Assembly: GCF_030408795.1 (NCBI RefSeq)
Contig: NZ_CP047211.1
Location: 992,001-1,056,000 of the forward strand
Direction of reading: 5' to 3'
DNA from: Corynebacterium hansenii
GTDB lineage: Bacteria > Actinomycetota > Actinomycetes > Mycobacteriales > Mycobacteriaceae
Length of the DNA stretch: 64,000 bases
Part shown: positions 18,037 through 26,478 of the stretch, piece after piece
Numbering within the stretch: the stretch's first letter is position 1
Layout of the letters: every line of letters begins with the position of its first letter
Made by a program: the position numbers and the translations under genes
The notes under the pieces: generated by a model
The model's input: only the letters and a program-made list of their open reading frames with translations
Told to the model about the DNA's origin: nothing
Database searches by the model: none

Positions 18037-19128
18037 TCAGACCATTCCCGGCAGAGTCGGCGTGGCCTCGATCCTCCCGATACCTTCGAAGGCATCGAGC
18101 AACGAATCGGCGATCGCTTTCGCCAAAGGAATCGGAACCGCGTTTCCTATCTGCTTTCCGATCGAGGTCTTCGAGCCGAACCAGAGATAGTCTTCCCGGA
18201 AACCCTGAATCAGCGCGGCCTCGAAGTGCGTGATCGCACGATGCTCGGTCGGATGAATGTAACGGCCCTTCTCCGGCTTGAAGAACTCGGTGCGAATCGT
18301 CACGGAAGGGCGATCCCACCGGAGCCGGCCCATGACGTCGGCGGATCCGGACTTGTGATTGCGCCAGCAGGGGGCGAGGTATTCCTCCCTGATGTCGAAC
18401 CGGTTGCCGCCCGGGGGAATGTCCCGAAATCGCTTCAAAGAGATCTCGCGGTAGTCGCGGGTGAAATGAAGCTCGTGGGTCTGCACGGGACGTTCGCTGC
18501 GGAGATGGGTGCTCGTCACGGAAGCGGGCACGCCCGCCAGGACGTCGCGGAGTACGAGCTTCTTCTCTTCGGGCAAGTCATCGGGCCAAGCAGGTGCCGT
18601 GGCGCCCTTCTTCCATCCAAGAGCGATGAACCGTTTGCGATTCTGTGCCGCACCGTAGTCATTCGCGTTCAATATCAACTGGTCATGAGTGTAATCTGCG
18701 AGAATTCCGCCCGGATCGAACTCCTTCATGAACAGGGGCGCTTCCAACGACTTCATGAACTGCGGAACATTCTCCATGACGAAGTACGTCGCGCCGGAGT
18801 CGCGCACGGCTTCCGCGTAACGACGCCAGAGCCGGTTTCGTTCGTCATCGGCGGCTTGCTTCCCCAGCTGCGAAAAGCCCTGACACGGAGGCCCGCCGAC
18901 GACGACATCGACTTCGGGGACGGTTTCGTGTTCCGTCCACGTCTCGATGTCGCCGGCGAAAGTGATTCGATCTCCGTCGCCGTGGTTCGCGTCGAAGGTG
19001 TTCGCGGCGTCGACGTCCCATTCGACTGCGCGCACGCATCGAAATCGATCGCTGGCCTGCCGGAACCCTTCGGTGATTCCTCCCGCACCGGCGAACAGGT
19101 CCAGGGTGCGGAGGGGAGTCGAGGTCAT
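18037..19128 (-). CDS. C5-cytosine DNA methyltransferase
   Basis: 363 residues with all the conserved blocks in order: motif I DLFAGAGGI, motif IV GGPPCQGFSQ with the catalytic Cys near residue 78, motif VI ENVPQF, motif VIII AQNRKRFIALGW, the target-recognition region (about 190-290) and motif X IGNAVPIPLAKAIA. It methylates cytosine C5 with S-adenosylmethionine. The recognition sequence cannot be told from the protein. It is the last minus-strand gene of the defence cluster, 89 bases after the gene ending at 19218, and convergent with vsr. It presumably marks host DNA for the nuclease/ATPase genes upstream. Confidence 0.93.
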   Translation of the reverse strand: MTSTPLRTLDLFAGAGGITEGFRQASDRFRCVRAVEWDVDAANTFDANHGDGDRITFAGDIETWTEHETVPEVDVVVGGPPCQGFSQLGKQAADDERNRLWRRYAEAVRDSGATYFVMENVPQFMKSLEAPLFMKEFDPGGILADYTHDQLILNANDYGAAQNRKRFIALGWKKGATAPAWPDDLPEEKKLVLRDVLAGVPASVTSTHLRSERPVQTHELHFTRDYREISLKRFRDIPPGGNRFDIREEYLAPCWRNHKSGSADVMGRLRWDRPSVTIRTEFFKPEKGRYIHPTEHRAITHFEAALIQGFREDYLWFGSKTSIGKQIGNAVPIPLAKAIADSLLDAFEGIGRIEATPTLPGMV

Positions 19129-19217
19129 TGCCCCAGGCTAGCCGGCCGCATGTTCCATCACCAAACGCGGGGTCACACGGCCGGCATTCGCCATCTCGCG
19201 TGGGCTTCGCACTTCCT

Positions 19218-19964
19218 TCACCCGAGCGCATCGACGCTTTCGGCGACGACTTCGTCCACGAATGCCCGCAGCTCGGGAGGCGTCAAGGCGAACGTGTCGA
19301 TGAACGCGAGCCGACGTCGCATGCGCTTGGTGACGTCTCGGACGAACTTCCTTCGCGGCAACCGTGTCAGGTGGCGCGCGGTCGCCTCCATGAAGTACAG
19401 GAAGAACTCCCGGTGGCGCGTGAAGGAGGTGCGTTCGAAGAACTGGTTCAGTTCGGATTCATTGAACGTTTCCAGAAGTCCGGGGCGTTCCCGGCAAACG
19501 GTTTCCTGCCACCACAGGCGGCCCCAGGCATGCCTGGTGGGATCGATGCAGATCCACCGTTCCTTGTTTCCGGGCGTCCCGTTCGCGTTCGCCCATCGCC
19601 AGTGCGTGAGGTCGGGAAGCAGAATCAGGGAAACGAAAGACCAGATCCCGGGCTGCCCGGCTTCTTCCCATGTCAGCCGCATGTGGTCCACGATCAGCGG
19701 CGCCGCGGCGCGATCGAAATCCGTTCCCGACGCGGACGCATGTGCATCGGGGCCGTACCCGTGCTCCCGGGCGACCGCGATCAGCGCTGCCCTCATCGCC
19801 TCCATGTCCCGTTGGCCGATGCGGCCGCCGGTGGGGCCGTAAGTCATTTCGTTGTGGCTCAGACCCTGCGGGGGAATGTCTCCCGCCAGCAGCTCCGTTT
19901 GGAAAATGGTCTCGGCGATCGACCTGGCGATCCGCGGCCACAGTTGGGCCTGTTTGGCGGTCAT
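19218..19964 (-). CDS. Defence-island protein, possibly DUF6339 family
   Basis: 248 residues from the ATG at 19964, which overlaps the preceding stop by one base (TGATG). The N-terminal part is helical (ARSIAETIFQTELLAG). The middle has a Trp-rich segment (DLTHWRWAN, HAWGRLWWQETV), and a basic C-terminal part (RRKFVRDVTKRMRRR) could contact nucleic acid. I recall a protein of this kind (DUF6339) between methylase and GHKL genes in similar actinobacterial islands, but cannot confirm it. No nuclease motif was seen. The translational coupling to the rest of the cluster argues that it is a required component. Confidence 0.6.
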   Translation of the reverse strand: MTAKQAQLWPRIARSIAETIFQTELLAGDIPPQGLSHNEMTYGPTGGRIGQRDMEAMRAALIAVAREHGYGPDAHASASGTDFDRAAAPLIVDHMRLTWEEAGQPGIWSFVSLILLPDLTHWRWANANGTPGNKERWICIDPTRHAWGRLWWQETVCRERPGLLETFNESELNQFFERTSFTRHREFFLYFMEATARHLTRLPRRKFVRDVTKRMRRRLAFIDTFALTPPELRAFVDEVVAESVDALG

Positions 19965-20854
19965 CAGAAGGGACGCCCCTTTCCTTGTCGTCGAGTGATT
20001 CCTTCGAGGCTTGCTCGGAGACGCGTGATTTGGTCGAGACCTCCGCCCAGGTTCGAGCCTGAAAGCTGAGCCTGTTCCAGCAGCAACGAGAACATCGCCC
20101 CGAGCGACCCCACCGGCCACGAGGAAACTTCGCCGAGTTCTTCGACCCGGTCGATTTCCATCGCCAGGTGGAGCATGTGCGTCGACAATCCATGGCTGAG
20201 TTCGCGCAGCAGGGTTTTCTGCGTCGGAGTCGGATTCTCCGCGGTGGTCGCCTTGACCAACTTCTCGTCCCTCTCGTTCAGATGCAGAACCGAGGCCGAG
20301 TTGAACGATGCCGTCAAGTCCGTCGAATCGAGTTCGAAGTACCAGGAAGCATCGGGGTCGAAGGGCGTGTGCGCGAAATCGTCGATGCACACGGGGAATT
20401 TTCCTTCGTCATCGCCGAGAAGCACGGTCTGGGAGTCCTCGTACAAGACGGTTCCGGGGCTGCTCGGGGAGCCCTCCTCCGAGCCCGCCGCCGGCACCGC
20501 CGTCACCGTGGTTCGGAGCGTCAGGCGGCCGCCGATCTCCATCCCGTCCAGCTTTCCCCGGATGCTGCGTTGCTTCTCGTCGACGACGATGTCAAGGGCG
20601 ACGATGCCTCCCATTTTCGTGGAATCGCTGGACCACGAGACCGTCACGCGAACGGCGGAATGGTCCGCCAATCCGCAATCGGCGCGTATGCCGTCGATGT
20701 CGATTTCGTAGGGGCGCGAGATCTCCAGATCGGTTCCGGGATTCCAATCCGGAATGCCATCCTCCAAAACGGACCAGTCTTCGCCGACGCGGCGCGTCCA
20801 GTCTTCGAAATCGATCCGTTCTTCCGAAGGGATGAGGTAGGGACGATTCAGCAT
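19964..20854 (-). CDS. Unrecognised defence-island protein
   Basis: 296 residues from the ATG at 20854 (strong AAGGAGGA upstream; TGATG overlap with the GHKL gene; a GTG three bases earlier is less well spaced). The first ~180 residues look beta-rich (ALDIVVDEKQRSIRGKL, GGRLTLRTTVTAV, TVLLGDDEGKFPVCIDD). The C-terminal ~100 are helical (TLLRELSHGLSTHMLHLAMEI, LGAMFSLLLEQAQLS). No catalytic motif or membrane segment is visible. The fold could be an adaptor that links the ATPase to the nuclease, but nothing in the sequence proves this. It occupies the operon position where other MZA-type clusters would be expected to have further effectors. Confidence 0.6.
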   Translation of the reverse strand: MLNRPYLIPSEERIDFEDWTRRVGEDWSVLEDGIPDWNPGTDLEISRPYEIDIDGIRADCGLADHSAVRVTVSWSSDSTKMGGIVALDIVVDEKQRSIRGKLDGMEIGGRLTLRTTVTAVPAAGSEEGSPSSPGTVLYEDSQTVLLGDDEGKFPVCIDDFAHTPFDPDASWYFELDSTDLTASFNSASVLHLNERDEKLVKATTAENPTPTQKTLLRELSHGLSTHMLHLAMEIDRVEELGEVSSWPVGSLGAMFSLLLEQAQLSGSNLGGGLDQITRLRASLEGITRRQGKGRPF

Positions 20855-22689
20855 CACTCCTCCTTCGTTTCGACGCTCAGACCGATCGACGCATTGGCGA
20901 CCCTCGAGATCACCACGGTGAGGGTTTCATTGCGGGAAACGTCACCGGTGACCGATAACGCACTGCCGTCGGAAAGGACGTTTCCCTCCTCGTCGCGCCA
21001 GCCGATGATCGTCGGCGTGGGAGCGTTGATCGGAGCGTCGTTTTCCCGGCGTCCGTCGTCGAGAACGACGTAAGGGTCGGCGATCAAGGTGACTTGCCGA
21101 TGGCCGACATCCGGTGGCCGAACCTCCGCGATCATCTTGAGTTCGCTTCCCTCCCGCACGAGTCTCGGCGGACCGATGACCTTCGCAGTCGGGCCACGTT
21201 TGCCCCCGGCCCGCGTGGCCTGGGTCTTCTTGGGCGTCGCCGGATTGGCTTCGCGTCCGTCGAAGGGGATCAGGCGGGCCAGATTGGACGACAGTCGTCC
21301 GAGCCCGGCCAAATCGGACGATCTCGAAGACGCCCTGCTCGCGAGGAGTTCCTTGATGCCCTTTCGGAGGTTCGTGGTCGCATGGTTGACGACGAGGCGT
21401 GCCTTGTCCGGGAGGCCGCGGGTTTCCCACTTGTCGTGCGTAGGCGGCTCCGCATCCGCGAAGCACTGGTCGAAATCGGGGGACGCGATGAACGCGGCAC
21501 CGTATCCCATGTCCTGCCCCGGATACGGCTCGCATTCGAGGTAGTCCACGACGAGTTTCGCCTGACGCATCCGGGCGACGTGGTGGTAGGGACTGGTGAA
21601 TGGTTTCGCCGACAGCAATCCCGCGTTGGAGCCCGAGGTGGGGTCCGCCTGGCAGAAGTGAATCGCCCACTTCCCGACTTCCCCGGGGAATTTCTTGGTC
21701 TTTCGGACGATGGTGCTGCCCTTGTCCGCCTCGATGGCGTCGAGGGAAAGCGTGAAGGGGCGAAGGAACGGGTACTGATCGGGCCGTTGGATGGGCACGG
21801 GACGGCCGTCCGCGACCACCGATACCTTGATTTCCGGTCGCCGGCCGGCTGATCCGAGCTTCGGCCACAGATGCCACAGGATCGCGGAAACGACGCGATC
21901 CGCCGCTTCATCGATGTTGTCGTGACGCGATTCTTCCTCGCCCTCGGCCAAGCCGAGATTCGGCATCAGGATGGCGACGTCCGTGCCGGTTTCCCCGTCG
22001 TCGAATCCCGGCAACCCGAATTGCCGCGACATGGCGGCGGCTTCGTCCTCGAGCAGGGGGAGGGGAACGCCGCGCGAGTCATCCGTGGCGCCCCACCAAT
22101 GACGACCGGTGTAGCGCACGCCGTCGGTGCCGCTGAACGGATCGCCCAATGCGGCTCCCATCAGTCGCCGCCGGTTCACCCGATCCGTGCAGTGGGTGTC
22201 CACGAGAATGGCCCCGCACGCGCTGAGGTTGTAGAAGATCGCTTTGCCGAAGCCGTACGTGCCGCCGCCGAGATCCTTGTCCCTGGGCTCGCCGACGTTG
22301 CGGAGAAACTGCACGAAATTCGCCACGTGCCCGGGCTTCACCTTTTCATCCGCGAGCAGGGGACCGCCCAGGCCCGATGTGCCGCGATCGCCGATGATCA
22401 GGATCAGGGTGTCGGGCGTCAGGTCTCCGGGGTGTACGACGGTTCCGTCGGTTGAATCCGAGTCGCCGATCAGCCGGCGCCACGCATCCGCGTGCTCTCC
22501 GAGACGCCGGAACTCGATCGAATAACGAATCTGGTCGCCGATCGCGGCATCCCAGCTGTTCTGGGCGGATTCCCTGACCAGCACGTCGAGGAGCTCCATC
22601 GAGGGGGTTCCGAGCTGCCGCATGACGCCCGAACCGGTCACCCCTCCCTCCGGCGGGAAAGGTTGGGACCACCAGCGAATGTTGCTCAT
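20854..22689 (-). CDS. GHKL ATPase (MutL/HSP90-like) of defence island
   Basis: 611 residues from the ATG at 22689, which overlaps the upstream stop as ATGA. A Bergerat ATP fold is shown by ESAQNSWDA (N box) near residue 38, IGDRGTSGLGG (DxGxG, G1) near 105 and GGGTYGFGKAIFYNLS (G2) near 150. The remaining ~400 residues are not related to MutL's dimerisation domain in any way I can see. The C-terminal part is beta-rich. Such proteins occur as the MutL-like subunit in MZA-type systems and in several other GHKL-containing defence loci, where ATP-driven clamp closure probably couples sensing to the nuclease. Confidence 0.85.
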   Translation of the reverse strand: MSNIRWWSQPFPPEGGVTGSGVMRQLGTPSMELLDVLVRESAQNSWDAAIGDQIRYSIEFRRLGEHADAWRRLIGDSDSTDGTVVHPGDLTPDTLILIIGDRGTSGLGGPLLADEKVKPGHVANFVQFLRNVGEPRDKDLGGGTYGFGKAIFYNLSACGAILVDTHCTDRVNRRRLMGAALGDPFSGTDGVRYTGRHWWGATDDSRGVPLPLLEDEAAAMSRQFGLPGFDDGETGTDVAILMPNLGLAEGEEESRHDNIDEAADRVVSAILWHLWPKLGSAGRRPEIKVSVVADGRPVPIQRPDQYPFLRPFTLSLDAIEADKGSTIVRKTKKFPGEVGKWAIHFCQADPTSGSNAGLLSAKPFTSPYHHVARMRQAKLVVDYLECEPYPGQDMGYGAAFIASPDFDQCFADAEPPTHDKWETRGLPDKARLVVNHATTNLRKGIKELLASRASSRSSDLAGLGRLSSNLARLIPFDGREANPATPKKTQATRAGGKRGPTAKVIGPPRLVREGSELKMIAEVRPPDVGHRQVTLIADPYVVLDDGRRENDAPINAPTPTIIGWRDEEGNVLSDGSALSVTGDVSRNETLTVVISRVANASIGLSVETKEE

Positions 22690-23654
22690 TCGTCGACCTC
22701 CGCCAGCCAAGACCGGACGTTCGAGTAAGCGTCGCCGGTGACCAAGTCCTCCGGCTCGATCGAATACCTGAGACGTTCGATGCCGGCGGGGAATTCGCCG
22801 TCCGCGAAGGACGAAGCGACGATGCGGGGAGTCTCGTCGGTGACCTCGAAGAGAGATTCCCGGACCACCGCGTACTTGAACTGTGCGAGGGACTCGTCGT
22901 CCTCGAGCACGCCGATCTTGTTCAGGGTGGTGCGGAACTTCTGCTTGTCCTCGACCAGATCCTCGATTTCTTCGGCGAGCTCCAGCAGACTGTTTCCTCC
23001 GTCGTCCTCTTCGACCTGCCGAAGGCAAAGAAAGAGGGGCTTGTTCCCGAGATTGTCGAGTTGGAGCGGACCGTGGAAGGTCACCTGGTCGGAACCCGAA
23101 CCATATGCCTTGACTTCCAGGGACATGGTGTCGAACTCGAAATCATGGGGGGCCTTGGACGGCCCGGTCCAGCAGGTGGTCTCGATGATCTGCCCTGCTT
23201 CGAGAAAATCCTTCAGCACGCCGAGTTCCGCGAATATCCCGATGCGTTGTTGCGGCGTAAGCGAACGACGTCGGCGATCCAGGAAGAGGTGCTTCCACTC
23301 GCCGAGACACTCGAGCGAAGCCTTGACGGGATCGGCGCTTGCGGCGGCGACATCGATGAGCGCGGCCGCGAGCCGGTCGAACGTCCGGGTGAGAGACGGA
23401 TTGACGCAGTAGACGTCGAGATGGCGCTCGTAACGATGGCGTGCGACTCCCACGTCGCGGATCCTGACGCGGAGCGAATCGCCGTCGTGGAACACCGAAC
23501 CACAGTAATCGCCGGCCGGGATCAACACATGATGGAATCCGTCCTGATCGAGCGCCAGCCGGATTTTGGTGCCAAGGGCGTAGCCCATGGTGAATTCACC
23601 CGTCGTGGGGCGTTCCAGTTGCGCCCAAAGGTCGGAAAACTTGGGTTCGCTCAT
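22686..23654 (-). CDS. PD-(D/E)XK nuclease-like protein (DUF4420)
   Basis: 322 residues from the ATG at 23654 (TGATG overlap with the Z1 gene). The nuclease core is visible around residue 170-190: APHDFEF (Asp) followed by MSLEVKAYGS, i.e. the E-x-K of PD-(D/E)XK enzymes, here after an ExxCW segment. The N-terminal ~130 residues (DLWAQLERPT, CVNPSLTRTFDRLAAALID) match the pattern of DUF4420 proteins. It is the most likely DNA-cutting subunit of the cluster, sited between the Z1 ATPase and the GHKL ATPase. Confidence 0.82.
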   Translation of the reverse strand: MSEPKFSDLWAQLERPTTGEFTMGYALGTKIRLALDQDGFHHVLIPAGDYCGSVFHDGDSLRVRIRDVGVARHRYERHLDVYCVNPSLTRTFDRLAAALIDVAAASADPVKASLECLGEWKHLFLDRRRRSLTPQQRIGIFAELGVLKDFLEAGQIIETTCWTGPSKAPHDFEFDTMSLEVKAYGSGSDQVTFHGPLQLDNLGNKPLFLCLRQVEEDDGGNSLLELAEEIEDLVEDKQKFRTTLNKIGVLEDDESLAQFKYAVVRESLFEVTDETPRIVASSFADGEFPAGIERLRYSIEPEDLVTGDAYSNVRSWLAEVDE

Positions 23655-26299
23655 CAGTCGTCCTCGGCATCGGAGTCGAAAATGGTCTGCATCTCTTCGG
23701 CGGCTTCTTCGGCCGTGTCCTCGTACTGCGGCAGCTCGACCGCCATGTGAGTGCGAAGACGGCGCTTCTTGACGTCCACCTCGCCGTTCAATTCGGGCTC
23801 GGGGAAACCGATGCCGATGCCGATCGGCGCGATGCCGCCGGCCGCGTCGATGTTGTACTTGCGCATCTTCGGCGTCTTTCCGGTCGCCTTCGGTTCCGAG
23901 ACGGGATCGATGGGATAAACGAGGAGAATGCCCTTCCGGCATTGTTCGTCATCCAATCCCCGCAGCGTCAGCATCCTCGGATCGGAGGCGATCTTCTTCT
24001 CTCCGCCGCCGGCCACGCGGAGTTCCGAACGGCTCTTGCCCAGTCCGAGGCCGAAGTCCGTGGGATTCGACAGGGTGTGGATGCGCTTCTTCGTGGGGTC
24101 CGGGATCTCGGCCGAACGACGGGACGACGAAATCGCCCCGAGCTTCCCGAGCTCCACGTCGCTTCCGTCACCGGCGATGAACGCGACCGTCCACTTTTCC
24201 AGGTAATCATCCCCGACGTTCACGTTGTCGCGGATGAACTGGGACAGCAGACGCGGGTCCATGTTGGGCTGCGAGTCGTGGATCGAATACTCGGAGAGGA
24301 AATCGAGGATCGCGTCGGCCGGCACATCATCGAACACCTTGGATCCGCCGAGATTGTCGCTTTCCGGCAGGAGCTTTCCGTCCCGGACGGCGGCATCGGC
24401 CAGTTTCGCGCCGGCGGCGAGGTTCGCCCGCAGGAGCTCTTCGTCGCTCACGTCGAAGTAGCGGGTGGTCAACGCATGCCCCGTGAACGTGATGTCGGTC
24501 GTCTTGGCCGCTCCCATCTTGGCGGTGATTGCCAGCGAGGGGTGCGTGAGAATGCGGACGGCGACGTCCGTCGGGGTCAGGTCCTGTTCCTGGTACCGGT
24601 CGATGTCCAGGCGCATTTCGAACTCGACCTGGGCGAGGTGCCGGAACTGGTCGCGCAGCTCCTCCGTCATCCAGATTCGGGGGAGTTCCTCGTACCCGTT
24701 GCGGAAGCCGAACCATCGACCCATCTGGAGGAGGGTGTCGTACGCGCGGGCGGTGCGGACGAACACCGACGAAACGAGGCCCTCGAGCGTGAGGCCGCGC
24801 GAAAGGGTGTTGGCGCCGACGGCGATGACCAACTGGGGCTCGGTCGCGCCCGTGTAGTCGAGGCGGTCCTTGCTTCGGTAGTTGTCGAGCACGATCCTCG
24901 TGCGTCGAACGACTTCGGGGAGCTTTTCGAGCACCTTGTCGAAGCCGAGGCTGGCCCTCTGGAAATCTTCGGCGGGCACGGCCGACGATTCCTCGTTCCA
25001 TTGCAGTCGGAGGCGATCGATGGTCTCCGGGTCGTTCGCCTCGATCTTCGCGAGCAGGTCATCCCGGTACGTTTCCAGCGGTTCCCTGAACGTCTCGTGC
25101 ACGTCGGTGGCGATGTGCGTGTGGACCAGCATCGAGCTGTGCTCCTCCTGGCCGCGCGCGAATCGTGCGGCGGTCGCGAGGAAATACCAATCGACGGCCT
25201 TCTTCAGGACGCCCGAGACGGACGGCTTGAAGTTCGGGATGTCCTTCTTGGTCGCCGGGCGCAACGCGCCGAGTTCGCTCTCGTCCACGAGCCGGACCAT
25301 GTCGTACCCCGCCGACTCCTCGGAATCGTTTTCGGCGTCGAGCCGGCCGAAGATCATCTCCGGACCGAAGTAACGATCGGGCCGGGGAAGGTTCAGGATG
25401 AAGTCCCGGGGATAGAAGTCCTCGGATTCGGTGGGGTCGATGAAGACGTTGGCGAAGGGGGTGGCCGTGTACCCGATGTAGGTGTTGCGCGGCATCAACG
25501 CCAGGATCTCGCGGATGAGCGGGTTGATCGTGGCCGTTCCGACCGATGCCTGATCGGCCTCGTCGTCGATGACCAGCACCCGGAGGCTCTTCAGGTGCTC
25601 GCGCATGACGTCGGTGCCGAGCCAGTCCCTGAGTCGTCGGAGAACGACCGGGTTCTTCTTGATGACCATCAGGCCGGTGGCATTGCCTTCGCCCAGCGCC
25701 GCTTCGCCGTTGAAGGTGGGTTTGCGGAAATCCGATTCATCGGTGGTGAGGGAGAGCCACTTGTCGGAATTGAGATCGGTCAATTCGGAGGACAGGCGAT
25801 TCTGCGTCTGCTTTCGAAGTGAATTGTGGATGCCCGAAAGCACGATGACGAGGTGGTACCCGAGGTCGGCCGCCTTCGCCGCCACCGCCGTGAAGTTGGT
25901 GGTTTTGCCCGACTGGATGTAACCCACCACGAGGCCCCGGCAATTGAAGGAACTGTCGTCGGGACGATGGGTGTGGGCGACCACGACGTTGGAAGCCTCA
26001 TCGACGGAGTCGACCTGGTTCTCCGGGCGCTTCTTCTCCGTCAGGTAGTACTCGCGCAAGCGGGGCCAGCAAATGTCGTCTGCGCCGGGGCCGGGGTACC
26101 AGGGTTCCATTCCGGCGGGGCGAATCGCGGCGGGCTGAGACTCGATGATTTCGGTGAGCTTGAACTCGAAACCCTTGCACAGCTCTTCGACGGTCTCCGG
26201 GTCCGGGACCATGTGCTCGAATTTCGAACGAGCCGCCTCCATGCCGTGCGTTCGGGCGTAGGAGTCGAAAACGTCCCGAAAAGCGTCCAACATCTGCAT
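23654..26299 (-). CDS. Z1-domain helicase-like ATPase
   Basis: 881 residues. The ATG at 26299 has GGAGG five bases upstream; the open frame continues to 26374 without support. Superfamily-2-like motifs: Walker A GYIQSGKTTNF (near 135), Walker B/DExx VLVIDDEADQAS (near 250), motif III YIGYTATPFAN (near 280) and an arginine-finger block QMGRWFGFRNGYEELPRI (near 530), the typical Z1 signature. The C-terminal third is unique. Z1 proteins accompany methyltransferases, GHKL ATPases and DUF4420 nucleases in defence islands; the motor probably moves on DNA. First gene of the overlapping operon, with an inverted repeat just upstream. Confidence 0.88.
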   Translation of the reverse strand: MQMLDAFRDVFDSYARTHGMEAARSKFEHMVPDPETVEELCKGFEFKLTEIIESQPAAIRPAGMEPWYPGPGADDICWPRLREYYLTEKKRPENQVDSVDEASNVVVAHTHRPDDSSFNCRGLVVGYIQSGKTTNFTAVAAKAADLGYHLVIVLSGIHNSLRKQTQNRLSSELTDLNSDKWLSLTTDESDFRKPTFNGEAALGEGNATGLMVIKKNPVVLRRLRDWLGTDVMREHLKSLRVLVIDDEADQASVGTATINPLIREILALMPRNTYIGYTATPFANVFIDPTESEDFYPRDFILNLPRPDRYFGPEMIFGRLDAENDSEESAGYDMVRLVDESELGALRPATKKDIPNFKPSVSGVLKKAVDWYFLATAARFARGQEEHSSMLVHTHIATDVHETFREPLETYRDDLLAKIEANDPETIDRLRLQWNEESSAVPAEDFQRASLGFDKVLEKLPEVVRRTRIVLDNYRSKDRLDYTGATEPQLVIAVGANTLSRGLTLEGLVSSVFVRTARAYDTLLQMGRWFGFRNGYEELPRIWMTEELRDQFRHLAQVEFEMRLDIDRYQEQDLTPTDVAVRILTHPSLAITAKMGAAKTTDITFTGHALTTRYFDVSDEELLRANLAAGAKLADAAVRDGKLLPESDNLGGSKVFDDVPADAILDFLSEYSIHDSQPNMDPRLLSQFIRDNVNVGDDYLEKWTVAFIAGDGSDVELGKLGAISSSRRSAEIPDPTKKRIHTLSNPTDFGLGLGKSRSELRVAGGGEKKIASDPRMLTLRGLDDEQCRKGILLVYPIDPVSEPKATGKTPKMRKYNIDAAGGIAPIGIGIGFPEPELNGEVDVKKRRLRTHMAVELPQYEDTAEEAAEEMQTIFDSDAEDD

Positions 26300-26349
26300 T
26301 GCATCCTCCAATTCACGATTTCGGTGAAAGGTTATCGCGCGCACCGGAT

Positions 26350-26401
26350 TCGAGCATTGCCGGACCGGGCCCACGGGCCGTTTTCTCGAATGAATGCTCG
26401 A
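26350..26401. promoter_or_regulatory. Inverted repeat upstream of the Z1 operon
   Basis: Nine-base arms TCGAGCATT (26350-26358) and AATGCTCGA (26393-26401) lie 51 bases before the Z1 start, with a nested GGCCCG/CGGGCC palindrome between them. Read on the minus strand, GATAAC nearer the gene could be a -10 box, which would put the repeat over the -35 region. It could be an operator for the defence operon or a terminator of the dipeptidase gene. Confidence 0.4.
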
Positions 26402-26478
26402 TGTGCCGTGGTTGCCGGGGGTGTTTCATGGGGGTGTGGAGTGAATCGCATTCTCCCGCTTCCATTCACCTCCCACCC

